Source: Spiractinospora alimapuensis
Lineage (GTDB): Bacteria; Actinomycetota; Actinomycetes; Streptosporangiales; Streptosporangiaceae
Assembly: GCF_018437505.1 (NCBI RefSeq)
Contig: NZ_CP072467.1
Coordinates: 1,674,001 to 1,738,000, forward strand
DNA: 64,000 bases
Direction of reading: 5' to 3'
Shown: positions 9,232 through 18,521 of the stretch, one piece after another
Layout of the letters: each line of letters starts with the position of its first letter
How positions within the stretch are numbered: position 1 is the stretch's first letter
Translations under genes and position numbers: made by a program
Notes under the pieces: generated by a model
Seen by the model: only the letters and a program-made list of their open reading frames with translations
Told to the model about the DNA's origin: nothing
Database searches by the model: none

Positions 9232-11658
9232 GTGGTGATGCTCGGGACCGACCGGCCGGGGGGCGGGCGGGGCGACGCTCGGTTGGTGCCGGCGGGCGTC
9301 GGGGTGTGGGCCGTGGCGTGGATCCTCCTGGGTGCCGGGGTGAGGACGTCGGTGTGGGTCGGGGTCGGTCTGGTGGTCGGCGCCATTGGGGTGGGCGTGC
9401 TTCGGGGGCTCCTCCCGCTGGAGCGGGGACGGGGGATCGCGGGGTTGGCCGTCCTCACCTTGACGTGCTGCGCGGCCACCGCGTTCGCCGTCGCCGGGCG
9501 CCACGTCGCGGTGGCGTCGAGTCCGGTCACCCACGCGGCGGACGCGGAGAGCCACTCCCGTGTGGAGCTCGGCCTCGTCATCTCCGGGGATCCGCGCCCC
9601 CGTGCCGGGCCGACGCTCCCGGGCCGTCCCGAGTACATCGTTCCCGCGCGCACCGAGTGGATCGAGACCGACACGGATCGGGTTCCCACCCGCGTCGCGG
9701 TCGTGGTGTTGGCGAGCGGGCCGGAGTGGTGGGAATTGGTACCGAGCCAACGGGTGACGGCGACGGCGCGGGTCGTGCCCGCGGACTCGACCGACTTCAC
9801 GGCCGCCCTCGCCCTGGCACGTGATCCACCGAGGGACGTTTCGGCCGCACGGTGGCACCAGCACGCGGCGGGGGTGGTCCGGGAGCGGTTGCGCGAGTCC
9901 AGCGCGGTCCTCCCCCAACCGGAGCGGGCCCTGGTTCCCGCGCTGGTGACCGGAGACGTGTCCGAGCTCCCCGAGGAAACCGCGGAGGACTTCCGCGTCA
10001 CCGGGCTCACCCACGTGATGGTGCCGTCGGGCGCGAAGCTCGCGATCATGACGGGCTGTGTGCTGGGGATCGCCCGCGCGGTGCGCGCTCCGGTGTGGGT
10101 GACGGTCGTCGGCGGCGCGGTGATGATCGCGGTCTTCGTCGTGGTCTGCCGTCCCGAACCCAGCGTTCTCCGTGCCGCGGTGACCGGGGGGATCGCACTC
10201 CTCGCTCTGGCACTCGGGAGGCCCGGCCTCGGCCTGGCCGCGTTGAACGCGGCCGTGGTGGGGCTGCTGATGTTCAGCCCGGACCTCGCCCGCTCCTTCG
10301 GTTTCGCCCTGTCCGTGCTCGCCACCGCCGGACTCCTGGTCTTGTCGCCCCGCTGGCGGAACCGGTGGACTCCCGTGCTGGGGCCGGCCGTCGCGGAGGC
10401 GGCGGCGGTCGCCCTGGCGGCGCAGATCGCGGTGTACCCCCTGCTGGTCGTGCTCTCCGGCGAGGTGAGCCTGGTCGCCGTCCCGGTGAACGTCCTCGCT
10501 GGGGTGATGGTCCCCGTGGCCACCATCACCGGTTTCGTCGTCGCCGGGCTGGCGGTCGTCTGGATGTCCGTGGCCGAACTCGCTGTCTGGGTCCCCGGAG
10601 CGGCCGTCGCGTGGATCAACATCACCGCGGAGTACGGGGCACGGGTCCCGCACGCGGCCGTCCCCTGGCCCGACACCATGGCCGGGATCCTGTTGCTGAC
10701 GTTCCTGCTCGTGTGTGCCGTCGTCGCGCGGGGCCGGATCGGACGCGTCGTGGCGATCGCCGCCGTCCTGGCCCTCGTCACCACCGTCGGGATCCAAGCG
10801 GTCGCGCCCGGCTGGCCACCTCGAGGCTGGGCACTGGTGACCTGCGACGTGGGGCAAGGGGACGGACTCGTGCTCTCGGCCGGAAGGTCCCGCGCGGTGG
10901 TGGTCGACGCGGGGCCAGACCCTATGCGGATGCACCGCTGCCTGCGCGACCTCTCGGTCAACGAGGTCACGCTGCTGGTGCTGACGCACGACCACGAGGA
11001 CCATGTCGGAGGGACGAGCGGTGTCCTCCGGCATCGTTCGGTGGAGGCGATCCTCACCACGGCCAGAGTCGCCACGGGAAGCCGGGCGGACGTCCTGGCC
11101 GGCACCGACGCTCCACTGCACGTCGCCACGCCCGGCCAGGTGTTCCGGGCCGGAGATTGGGAGCTTCGAGTCCTGTGGCCGGAGCCGGACGCGACACACG
11201 ACGACAACGACGACAGCGTGGTGCTGCGTGCCGACTACGCCGCCGATCGCCACCCGGGCTTCTCTGTCCTGCTCACGGGGGACATCGAGGAGCCCGCGCA
11301 ACGCTCCCTGATGGACGCCCCCGACCTGGACGCGGACGTCCTCAAGACGCCACACCACGGGGGCGGAACCACGGACCCGGGCTTCGTCAACGCCGTCGCC
11401 CCACGGATCAGCGTCACGTCCTTGGGACTGGACAATCCGCACGGGCATCCCCACCCAGACACCTGGGACGCGCTCGTCGAGTCCGGCGGCGAGAACCTAC
11501 GCACGGACCTGGACGGTGACATCGCCGTCCGTCCCGGCCCCGAGGGCCCCGTCGCGGTCACCCGAGGACCGGAGCAGCACCGCTACCGTTGTCGGTCACC
11601 ACGGCTACGATGCCGGTCACGGCTACGATGCCGGTCACCCCACCCACACCACGCGTAG
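9232..11658 (+). CDS. comEC: ComEC/Rec2 family competence channel
   Basis: An 808-residue protein: N-terminal hydrophobic helices and OB-like region, a central multi-helix competence domain (PALVTGDVSELPEETAEDFR at about 240, then many membrane segments), and a C-terminal metallo-beta-lactamase domain with THDHEDHVGG at about 585. ComEC forms the inner-membrane channel for single-stranded DNA; the C-terminal domain may degrade the other strand. Starts GTG 9232, GTG 9235 and ATG 9238 are all in frame behind GAGGAG. The last ~22 residues are Arg/Ser/Pro-rich, encoded by an 18-bp tandem repeat, and look like an unrelated extension. Confidence 0.9.
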   Translation: MVMLGTDRPGGGRGDARLVPAGVGVWAVAWILLGAGVRTSVWVGVGLVVGAIGVGVLRGLLPLERGRGIAGLAVLTLTCCAATAFAVAGRHVAVASSPVTHAADAESHSRVELGLVISGDPRPRAGPTLPGRPEYIVPARTEWIETDTDRVPTRVAVVVLASGPEWWELVPSQRVTATARVVPADSTDFTAALALARDPPRDVSAARWHQHAAGVVRERLRESSAVLPQPERALVPALVTGDVSELPEETAEDFRVTGLTHVMVPSGAKLAIMTGCVLGIARAVRAPVWVTVVGGAVMIAVFVVVCRPEPSVLRAAVTGGIALLALALGRPGLGLAALNAAVVGLLMFSPDLARSFGFALSVLATAGLLVLSPRWRNRWTPVLGPAVAEAAAVALAAQIAVYPLLVVLSGEVSLVAVPVNVLAGVMVPVATITGFVVAGLAVVWMSVAELAVWVPGAAVAWINITAEYGARVPHAAVPWPDTMAGILLLTFLLVCAVVARGRIGRVVAIAAVLALVTTVGIQAVAPGWPPRGWALVTCDVGQGDGLVLSAGRSRAVVVDAGPDPMRMHRCLRDLSVNEVTLLVLTHDHEDHVGGTSGVLRHRSVEAILTTARVATGSRADVLAGTDAPLHVATPGQVFRAGDWELRVLWPEPDATHDDNDDSVVLRADYAADRHPGFSVLLTGDIEEPAQRSLMDAPDLDADVLKTPHHGGGTTDPGFVNAVAPRISVTSLGLDNPHGHPHPDTWDALVESGGENLRTDLDGDIAVRPGPEGPVAVTRGPEQHRYRCRSPRLRCRSRLRCRSPHPHHA
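11601..11636 (+). repeat. Two tandem 18-bp repeats at the end of comEC
   Basis: ACGGCTACGATGCCGGTC occurs twice in a row, with a degenerate third copy just before. It encodes the odd basic tail of ComEC in frame. In another frame it reads as HGYDAG repeats. Confidence 0.85.
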
Positions 11659-11670
11659 AGAGGCGACAGG

Positions 11671-12063
11671 GTGCGCCACATCATCCGTCCCCCGGCACAC
11701 CACCGGTCAACGGCTACAGCAACGCAGTGGTGTTCACCGGTCCGATGATCGCCGTGTCCGGACAGGTTCCGGTGGACGAACGCGCGAACCCGTGGGCGAC
11801 GGCGCCCCGGAGGCCCAAATCCGCCAGGTGTACGCCAACCTCACGGCCGTCCTCGAGGCAGCGGATTCGAACCTGCGCCACGCGGTCCGGCCGACGATCT
11901 ACCTGACGGACACCGCCGACCCGCTGGTCTTCCGACGGGTCCGCGACCGTCGCCACAACCCTGCCCAACCGCCGGCTCGTCGCTGGTCCAGGTGGCGGGA
12001 CTCGTGTACCCCGACTTCCGGGGCGAGGTCGACGCCCTCGCCGTCCCCCGCACCAGCACTTGA
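11671..12063 (+). pseudogene. RidA (YjgF/enamine deaminase) family, three frameshifts
   Basis: The pieces of a complete RidA protein lie in three frames. GTG 11671 gives VRHIIRPP. The next frame gives TPPVNGYSNAVVFTGPM and SGQVPVDE. The next gives APEAQIRQVYANLTAVLEA and RHAVRPTIYLTDTAD. The last gives SLVQVAGLVYPDFRGEVDALA to TGA at 12061-12063. Each switch equals one missing base: near 11690-11695, near 11787-11790 and near 11975-11980. The total, 393 bases, is the right size for a ~131-residue RidA. RidA removes reactive enamine/imine intermediates. Either this copy is dead or the consensus has three base-call errors; neighbours comEC and holA are intact. Confidence 0.85.
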
Positions 12064-12097
12064 CGTCCGACGACGTCTCCCGCCCCGCGAGACATGG

Positions 12098-12103
12098 CAT
12101 GCT
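12098..12103 (+). promoter_or_regulatory. Possible -10 box, leaderless holA
   Basis: CATGCT ends 6 bases before the holA ATG at 12110, with no good ribosome binding site. It is similar in placement to the other leaderless candidates in this window but weaker in sequence. Confidence 0.3.
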
Positions 12104-12109
12104 GGAACC

Positions 12110-13087
12110 ATGCCCGCCACCGCGCTCGCTCCGCTGTACCTGGTCGTCGGCGACGAGGAGCTCCTCATCGACCGTGCCGTCGCCGAGCTCGTGGCGCTCG
12201 CGCGCGGGGAGGATCCTCAGGTGGACGTGCACGACCTCCTCCCCGCCCAGGTCACCGCTGGTTCGCTGTCCGAGGTTCTCTCCCCGTCATTGTTCGGTGA
12301 GCGACGCGTCGTGGTGTTGCGCTCCGCCCAGGACCTGACGAAGGACCCCGCGGCCGCGGTGACCGGCATCCTGACCACGCCCGTCGACGACGTGACACTG
12401 GTGCTCGTCCACGCCGGAGGCAACAAGGGCAAGGCCCTCCTCCAAGCCGCGGCCAGCGCCGGCGCCAAGCGCGTCAACTGCCCCAAGCCGACGAAGAACC
12501 AGGAGAAGCTGGCCTTCGTCAAGGGTGAGTTCGACCGTGCGGGTCGTGCGGTCACTCGGGACGGCGCGCAGGCGATCCTGGACGCACGAGGCACCGACCT
12601 CCGGGAGATCGCCGCGGCGTGCGCGCAGCTCAGCGCCGACGCCGAGGGCACCATCAACGCCGAGACCGTGGCCCGCTACTACACGGGCCGCGCGGAGGCC
12701 TCGGGGTTCACCGTGGCGGATCACGCCGTCGAGGGCAAACTGGGGGACGCGCTGGAGACCCTACGGTGGTCCCTCGCCATCGGCACCGCCCCGGTTCTGA
12801 TCAACAGTGCGCTGGCCAGTGCGATCCGCGGTCTCGCCGTGGTCTCACAGCCGCAGCGCGGGCTGGGCGACGCCGAGCTCGCCAAGCGTGCCCGCGTCCC
12901 TCCGTGGAAACTACGGACCCTGCGTCAGCAGGCCCGTGGCTGGACCCCTGCCGGAATCACGCGCGCGCTGGAACTGGTCGCGGAAACCGACGCCCAGGTC
13001 AAGGGGGCCGGCGCCGACCCCAGTTACGCGCTCGAGCGGGCCGTCAGCGGCATCGTGACCGCCCGGCGCGACCCAGCGGCGGTCTGA
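12110..13087 (+). CDS. holA: DNA polymerase III delta subunit
   Basis: A 325-residue protein with the HolA layout: N-terminal AAA+-like fold beginning with LYLVVGDEELLIDRAVAEL, no functional P-loop, and a C-terminal helical collar domain (ELAKRARVPPWKLRTLRQQARG). The delta subunit opens the beta sliding clamp as part of the clamp loader. Position after comEA-comEC is the standard place for holA in Gram-positive genomes. The ATG at 12110 is the first codon matching the family N-terminus; the open frame extends upstream only through unrelated sequence. Confidence 0.93.
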   Translation: MPATALAPLYLVVGDEELLIDRAVAELVALARGEDPQVDVHDLLPAQVTAGSLSEVLSPSLFGERRVVVLRSAQDLTKDPAAAVTGILTTPVDDVTLVLVHAGGNKGKALLQAAASAGAKRVNCPKPTKNQEKLAFVKGEFDRAGRAVTRDGAQAILDARGTDLREIAAACAQLSADAEGTINAETVARYYTGRAEASGFTVADHAVEGKLGDALETLRWSLAIGTAPVLINSALASAIRGLAVVSQPQRGLGDAELAKRARVPPWKLRTLRQQARGWTPAGITRALELVAETDAQVKGAGADPSYALERAVSGIVTARRDPAAV

Positions 13088-13116
13088 CCCACTCCCATCC
13101 CTCTCCGGAGTACGAC

Positions 13117-13515
13117 GTGACCACCATCGACAAGATCGCCTGGATCCACCTGCGCGACGGACGTGTCCTGGCCGTACGTTCGCGCGGCAAGGACGTCTTC
13201 TACCTTCCCGGTGGCAAACGCGAACCCGGGGAGTCAGACCTGGAGACACTGGTACGGGAGATCCGCGAGGAGCTCGGCGTCGCGATCCTTCCCGCGACCG
13301 CCGAACACCTGGGCACCTTTCACGCCCAGGCGCACGGGCACGCCGACGACGTCACGGTCCGGGTGACCTGCTACACCGCCGAATGCCAGGGCACACCGAC
13401 GCCCAACGCCGAGATCGCGGAGACGGCATGGCTCGATCGCCGTCACCGCGAGCGCGTGTCTCCGGTGAATCGGGTCGTCCTCGACCACCTGTGGGAACGC
13501 GGGCGACTCGCGTGA
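13117..13515 (+). CDS. Nudix hydrolase
   Basis: A 132-residue single-domain protein. The Nudix box is complete: G-x5-E-x7-REIREELGV, starting in PGGKREPGE near residue 30. The start is GTG 13117 behind CTCCGGAG. Nudix enzymes cleave nucleoside diphosphates linked to another group; the substrate cannot be read from the sequence. It follows holA by 29 bp and converges on hutI with 7 bp between stops. Confidence 0.88.
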   Translation: MTTIDKIAWIHLRDGRVLAVRSRGKDVFYLPGGKREPGESDLETLVREIREELGVAILPATAEHLGTFHAQAHGHADDVTVRVTCYTAECQGTPTPNAEIAETAWLDRRHRERVSPVNRVVLDHLWERGRLA

Positions 13516-13522
13516 CGGGCGA

Positions 13523-14731
13523 TCACCGGATCTCCGCGCCACCACGCCAGATCTTGGAGGGCTTGAGCGGGTAGGACCAGGCGAACGCGCCCTCATGGTC
13601 GGCGTCCCACAGCACGAGGTCGGCGTAACAGCCGGGCGCCAGCACCCCACGATCCGCACACCCGAGCGCCTGCGCGCCGCTCGCCGTGGCGGCGCGCAGC
13701 GCCTCCACCACGGTCATGTCGAACATCGCCACGGCCAGGCCGATCGCGAGGGCGACGGAGTTGGCACCGCTCACACCGGGGTTGTGGTCGGTTCCCAGCG
13801 CCACCGGGACGCCATGGTCCAACAGAGCCCGGACGGGTGGGGTCCTGCCGCTGGCCAGGATCGACGGCGGGCACACCACCCCGGGCGTCCTGCTGTCGGC
13901 CAGCGCCCGGATGTCGTCCTCACCGCAGTCGTGCTGAAGATCCACAGAGGAGCAGCGAAGCTGGGCGGCCATCCGGACCGTACCGAAGCGGGGTTTGGCA
14001 CAGGCGTGCATCCGCGTCCGCAGGCCGGCCGCCTGCCCGCTGGACAGCAGCCATTGGGTGTCCTCGGCGGTGAACTGGTGATTGTCGCAGTACACGTCGA
14101 CACTGTCCGCGCCGGCCGCGCCCGCGTCGTCCAGCCACGAGCCCACGGCCTTGACGTAGTCCGCCGGTCGACCGAAGTACTCCGGCGGGACGCTGTGCGC
14201 CGCGAAGAACGTGACGTGCAGCCGTGGCATCCCCGGCTCCTGCTCCAGCGAACGCAACAGACGCACGTCGGCGAGCTCGCCGTCCCGCGTGAGGTGGTAG
14301 CCGGTCTTGGCCTCGACCGTGGTGGTGCCGGCCAGCAGCCAGTGCCGCAGCCGTTCCCGCACCGCGTTGCAGAGGGTCCAGGGGTCGGTCCCACGGGTGA
14401 CGGTGACAGTGGAGGACACTCCCCCGCCCGCCGCGGTGATCTCCGACTCCGACGCGCCGCTGGCGCGCAACGCGAGTTCGGCGTAGCGGTTCCCGGCGTA
14501 GACGGGGTGGGTGTGGGCGTCGATCAATCCGGGCGTCACCAGTCCGCCGCTGAGGTTCTCCACCTGGTCGACGTCGACGATGTCGCTGAGGACACCGGGA
14601 AGATGCGCGGGAAGGTTGGCTCCGGACCCCACCCAGGCCACCCGATCACCGTCGAGAATCACCGCCGCGTTGCTCACCATGTCGGTCCCGGTCCAGAGCC
14701 GGCCGATATTCGTCAGCAACGTGACCGTCAT
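13523..14731 (-). CDS. hutI: Imidazolonepropionase
   Basis: A 402-residue metal-dependent amidohydrolase. The DAHTHPVYAGNR motif (metal ligands H73 and H75) and the late GTDHNPG segment match HutI, which opens imidazolone-5-propanoate to N-formimino-L-glutamate in histidine breakdown. The length is normal for the family. No hutU, hutH or hutG lies beside it here, so the pathway genes must be elsewhere. It has 464 bp of non-coding sequence upstream, enough for its own promoter. Confidence 0.9.
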   Translation of the reverse strand: MTVTLLTNIGRLWTGTDMVSNAAVILDGDRVAWVGSGANLPAHLPGVLSDIVDVDQVENLSGGLVTPGLIDAHTHPVYAGNRYAELALRASGASESEITAAGGGVSSTVTVTRGTDPWTLCNAVRERLRHWLLAGTTTVEAKTGYHLTRDGELADVRLLRSLEQEPGMPRLHVTFFAAHSVPPEYFGRPADYVKAVGSWLDDAGAAGADSVDVYCDNHQFTAEDTQWLLSSGQAAGLRTRMHACAKPRFGTVRMAAQLRCSSVDLQHDCGEDDIRALADSRTPGVVCPPSILASGRTPPVRALLDHGVPVALGTDHNPGVSGANSVALAIGLAVAMFDMTVVEALRAATASGAQALGCADRGVLAPGCYADLVLWDADHEGAFAWSYPLKPSKIWRGGAEIR

Positions 14732-15130
14732 CGCATCCCCACACCCGAGTCAGAACAACGGGCAGCTATCCCCGTTCGCGGTAACAGCGGCACTCCACGC
14801 CCACATCGGGCCCGCCGCCCGTCTCCGCGGGCGGCTCCCGCGAAGCCCCAATCGTCCGAACTGTCCGAGACGCTCCCACCGGACGGGCCACTGTTGGGTT
14901 GTGCTGCGCAACGGTCTCACGGGACACGTGGACAACGAGTGGGTCACCAACGGTAGTTCATGCCACAGGCCATGTACAGCTCGCTATCCGAAACACGGGC
15001 GAGTGTCGTCGCGACCTCGTGGGCGGCGTTCGCCGTCACCGGCGGAAACCCACACCCATCCGATCGTGGTCGGGGGAAAACACCAACCGGTACCTCGGCC
15101 GGGGTCGGCGTCGCCGCGGCGCCGAAACCA
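14732..15130. other. Non-coding stretch between hutI and hflX terminator
   Basis: About 400 bp between the hutI start (minus strand) and the hairpin after hflX. No reading frame has a recognisable product. It should contain the hutI promoter, but no clear -10/-35 pair was found. Confidence 0.4.
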
Positions 15131-15170
15131 CGAGGGGCGTCGAGGGCCGGGTGGCCCTCGACGCCCCTCG
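15131..15170 (-). terminator. Perfect 18-bp hairpin after hflX
   Basis: 15131-15148 and 15153-15170 are exact inverted copies with a GGGT loop. It starts 26 bases past the hflX stop on the minus strand. No T-run follows, but the stem is very stable. Confidence 0.8.
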
Positions 15171-15195
15171 TCGATCGTTGTCGCGGTGGCGACCG

Positions 15196-16710
15196 TCAGA
15201 CGCCCACGGCGGCCGGTGCGACCGCGACCGACTCGAGCTTGCCGGCGAGCGACTCCGGCACCTCGGCCCGCAACGCGGTACCGGCGCTGGTGTGTTCCTG
15301 GGAGAGGATCCGCCCCTCCTCGTACACCCGGGAGAGCAGATCGCCCCGCGCGTAGGGAACCACGAGGTCGACCTCGCGCATCAGGCGGGGCAGCGTTTCC
15401 GCCACCACCCGAGCCAGGTCCTCGACGCCGACCCCGGTGCGGGCGGACACCTCCACGGCCCCGGGCTCCTGCACCCGCAACGCCTTGAGAACCGTCTCCT
15501 CGGCGGCGTCGGCCTTGTTCAGGGCGACGACCTCGGGGATCTTGTCCGCGCCGATCTCGGCCAGGACCTCACGCACCGCCGCCAGTTGTCCGGCGGGGTC
15601 GGGGTCGGAGGCGTCGACGACGTGCAGGACGACGTCGGCGTCGGAGACCTCCTCCAGGGTGGAGCGGAACGCCTCCACCAACTGGTGTGGGAGGTGCCGC
15701 ACGAAGCCGACGGTGTCACTGAGCGTGTAGGCGCGACCGTCCTCGGTCTTGGCTTGGCGCACGGTGGGATCAAGCGTCGCGAACAGCGCGTCCTCGACGA
15801 GAACTCCGGCGTCGGTGAGACTGTTCAGCAGGCTCGACTTGCCGGCGTTGGTGTATCCAGCGATGGCCACCGCCGGCACCTCGCGGGTTTGGCGACGGTC
15901 CCGCCGCACGTCCCGAGCGGTCGCCATACGTGCGAGCTCTCGGCGTAGTTTCGCCACTCTCGACGTGATGCGCCGCCGGTCGGTCTCCAGTTTCGTCTCA
16001 CCGGGACCGCGCAGGCCCACGCCGCCGTTCGCACCGCCGGCCTGACCACCGGCCTGCCGGGACAGGGCGGAGCCCCAGCCACGCAGCCGGGGCAGGAGGT
16101 AGTTGAGCTGAGCCAGCTCGACCTGCGCCTTGCCCTCACGGCTGCTCGCGTGTTGGGCGAAGATGTCGAGAATGAGCGCGGTCCTGTCGATGACCTTGAC
16201 CTTGACCAGTTCCTCGAGCTGGCGGAGCTGGCCCGGGGCCAACTCACCGTCGACGACGACGGTGTCCGCGCCGGTGGCCGCGACCACCTCGGTGAGTTCC
16301 TCGACCTTGCCACGCCCGATGTAGGTCGCCGGGTCGGGCTTGGCGCGTCGCTGGGTCAGCCCCTCGAGCACCATCGCGCCGGCGGTCTCGGCCAGAGCCT
16401 TCAGCTCCAACAGGGAGTTGTCGGCGTCGACCTGGGTTCCCGAGGTCCACACGCCGACGAGCACGACCCGTTCCAGCCGCAGCGACCGGTACTCGACCTC
16501 GGTGACGTCGGTCAGTTCGGTGGAGATCCCCACCACGCGACGCAGCGCGTGCCGCTCCGCGAGCTGAAGTTCGCCCCGATCCGGCTCGGCGTCCGGGAAA
16601 CGGATGTCGTTCGTATCAGTCTGATTCAGTGCCTTGTCCCCTTTCAACACTGCCAATCGTTCGAACACGGCCCGCACCGGGATTGTTCCCTGTGATCGTG
16701 CCACGCCCAC
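15196..16710 (-). CDS. hflX: GTPase HflX
   Basis: A 504-residue protein. The N-terminal HflX domain (EYRSLRLERVVLVGVWT) is followed by the Gly-rich segment GLRGPGETKLETDRR and a GTPase domain with GYTNAGKSSLLN (P-loop) and NKADA. HflX splits or rescues stalled 70S ribosomes under stress. The start is uncertain: GTG 16710 opens the frame, but GTG 16704 or GTG 16650 would also keep the whole conserved region, and no strong ribosome binding site marks any of them. In many actinobacteria hflX follows miaA-dapF; here ~9 kb separates it from dapF. Confidence 0.93.
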   Translation of the reverse strand: MGVARSQGTIPVRAVFERLAVLKGDKALNQTDTNDIRFPDAEPDRGELQLAERHALRRVVGISTELTDVTEVEYRSLRLERVVLVGVWTSGTQVDADNSLLELKALAETAGAMVLEGLTQRRAKPDPATYIGRGKVEELTEVVAATGADTVVVDGELAPGQLRQLEELVKVKVIDRTALILDIFAQHASSREGKAQVELAQLNYLLPRLRGWGSALSRQAGGQAGGANGGVGLRGPGETKLETDRRRITSRVAKLRRELARMATARDVRRDRRQTREVPAVAIAGYTNAGKSSLLNSLTDAGVLVEDALFATLDPTVRQAKTEDGRAYTLSDTVGFVRHLPHQLVEAFRSTLEEVSDADVVLHVVDASDPDPAGQLAAVREVLAEIGADKIPEVVALNKADAAEETVLKALRVQEPGAVEVSARTGVGVEDLARVVAETLPRLMREVDLVVPYARGDLLSRVYEEGRILSQEHTSAGTALRAEVPESLAGKLESVAVAPAAVGV

Positions 16711-16773
16711 ACCGATAAGAACACCGTTTTTTTCTGGAAGCGCACATCGCGTCGTCGAGTCCGGCCCGACGCG

Positions 16774-16803
16774 TTGACCCGTCGCACATTCCCGGTCTAG
16801 CGT
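16774..16803 (+). promoter_or_regulatory. Sigma-70-type promoter for aceB
   Basis: -35 TTGACC (16774-16779), 18-base spacer, -10 TAGCGT (16798-16803). It gives a leader of about 47 bases to the aceB ATG at 16858. The leader is AT-rich compared with its surroundings. Confidence 0.6.
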
Positions 16804-16857
16804 ATTCCATATAACAGAACCTACTTCCGGATTACGAAAATTGGAAGGTCAACTGGT

Positions 16858-18459
16858 ATGAGCGGCAGCACTGGGGTCGAGGTCACCGGCCCACTCAACG
16901 ACCGGTTCGACGAGATCCTCACCGAGGACGCCCTGCGACTGGTCGCGGATCTCCACCGCACCTTCGACGAACGGCGCCGTGAACTCCTCGGTCACCGCGA
17001 ACGCCGCCAGGCCGCCGTGGCCGCCGGCTCCGATCTGGACTTTCTTCCCGAGACGGCGTGGATCCGGGACGACCCGACCTGGCGGGTCGCCGAGCCCGCC
17101 CCCGGCATCACCGACCGCCGGGTCGAGATCACCGGGCCCACGGACAAGAAGATGACCATCAACGCGCTGAACTCGGGCGCGAAGGTGTGGTTGGCCGATT
17201 TCGAGGACGCCAACACGCCGCTCTGGGAGAACATGATCGGCGGCCAGCTCAACCTCCGGGACGCACTGGACCGCGCCATCGACTTCACGACCGGCGCGAA
17301 GTCCTACACCCTCGGCGACGACGACACACTGGCCACCATCGTGGTCCGTCCCCGGGGCTGGCATCTGGACGAGAAGCACATCCTCGTTGACGGACAACGT
17401 GTCTCCGGCGGCATCGTCGACTTCGCGCTGTACTTCCACCACTGCGCCCGGCGCCAGCTCGACAAGGGCCGCGGCCCCTACTTCTACCTGCCGAAGATGG
17501 AGAGCCACCTCGAGGCCCGCCTGTGGAACGACGTCTTCGTGCGGGCCCAGGAGAGCGAGGGCATCCCCCGCGGCACCATCCGCGCCACCTGCCTGATCGA
17601 GACCATCCCGGCCGCGTTCGAGATGGAGGAGATCCTGTACGAGCTGCGGGAGCACTCCGCCGGCCTCAACGCGGGGCGGTGGGACTACCTCTTCAGCATC
17701 ATCAAGACGTTCCGCGACCGCGGCGACGACTATCTCCTGCCCGAGCGCAACGCCGTCACCATGACCGCTCCGTTCATGCGGTCCTACACCGAGCTCCTCG
17801 TGCGGACCTGCCATAAGAGGGGCGCCCACGCCATCGGTGGGATGGCGGCCTTCATCCCCAGCCGTCGTGACCCGGGGGTGAACGAGGTCGCGATGGCCAA
17901 GGTCCGCGACGACAAGACCCGCGAGTCCACCGACGGGTTCGACGGTTCCTGGGTCGCCCACCCCGACCTCGTGCCCCTGTGCCGGGAGATCTTCGACGGG
18001 GTGTTGGGTGAACGGCCGAACCAGATCGAACGCACCCGCGACGACGTCGTGGTGTCCCCACGCGACCTCGTCGCGATCGCCGGGACCCCGGGGGGGATCT
18101 CCGAGGCCGGGCTCCGGAACAACATCAGTGTCGGCCTTCAGTATCTGGCGGCGTGGCTCGGTGGCAACGGAGCCGTCGCGATCTTCAACCTGATGGAGGA
18201 CGCGGCGACCGCGGAGATCTCCCGGTCCCAGATCTGGCAGTGGCTGCGCAACGGGGTCACCCTGGACGACGGCCCCGAGGTCACCCCGGACCTGGTCGAG
18301 CGCCTCATCGAGGAAGAACTGGACCGCGTTCGGACCGACGCCGGCGAGACGTTCGACGAGCGACGCTTCGCCCAGGCGGTCGAACTCTTCAAGGAGGTCG
18401 CGCTCGCGAAGGACTACGTCGACTTCCTCACCCTGCCCGCGTATGAGTCAATGCCGTAG
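16858..18459 (+). CDS. aceB: Malate synthase A
   Basis: A 533-residue protein of the A-isoform size. Family segments seen include WLADFEDANTPLWENM, a PKMESHLEARLWN stretch and IRATCLIETIPAAFEMEEI, plus the C-terminal NGVTLDDGPEVTPDLV. It condenses glyoxylate and acetyl-CoA to malate. ATG 16858 has GGAAGG 9 bases upstream. The next genes encode glycolate oxidase, so this module turns glycolate into malate. No isocitrate lyase gene is adjacent, which favours glycolate or another glyoxylate source over the acetate shunt. Confidence 0.96.
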   Translation: MSGSTGVEVTGPLNDRFDEILTEDALRLVADLHRTFDERRRELLGHRERRQAAVAAGSDLDFLPETAWIRDDPTWRVAEPAPGITDRRVEITGPTDKKMTINALNSGAKVWLADFEDANTPLWENMIGGQLNLRDALDRAIDFTTGAKSYTLGDDDTLATIVVRPRGWHLDEKHILVDGQRVSGGIVDFALYFHHCARRQLDKGRGPYFYLPKMESHLEARLWNDVFVRAQESEGIPRGTIRATCLIETIPAAFEMEEILYELREHSAGLNAGRWDYLFSIIKTFRDRGDDYLLPERNAVTMTAPFMRSYTELLVRTCHKRGAHAIGGMAAFIPSRRDPGVNEVAMAKVRDDKTRESTDGFDGSWVAHPDLVPLCREIFDGVLGERPNQIERTRDDVVVSPRDLVAIAGTPGGISEAGLRNNISVGLQYLAAWLGGNGAVAIFNLMEDAATAEISRSQIWQWLRNGVTLDDGPEVTPDLVERLIEEELDRVRTDAGETFDERRFAQAVELFKEVALAKDYVDFLTLPAYESMP

Positions 18460-18521
18460 TGAGGGCGCCGTGGAGTAGCGTCGCGGGAGTGCCTTCGCAC
18501 CGACCCGAGAGGAGCGGACCG

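Noticed and set aside
9019-11454. 811-codon open frame antisense to comEC
   Set aside because: Arg/His/Gly-rich translation with no family signal, a mirror of third-position GC bias in the real gene.
16824-16847. CTTCC/GGAAG inverted pair ahead of aceB as a regulator site
   Set aside because: Arms of 5 bases 14 apart, and the right arm is the ribosome binding site. Chance is likely.
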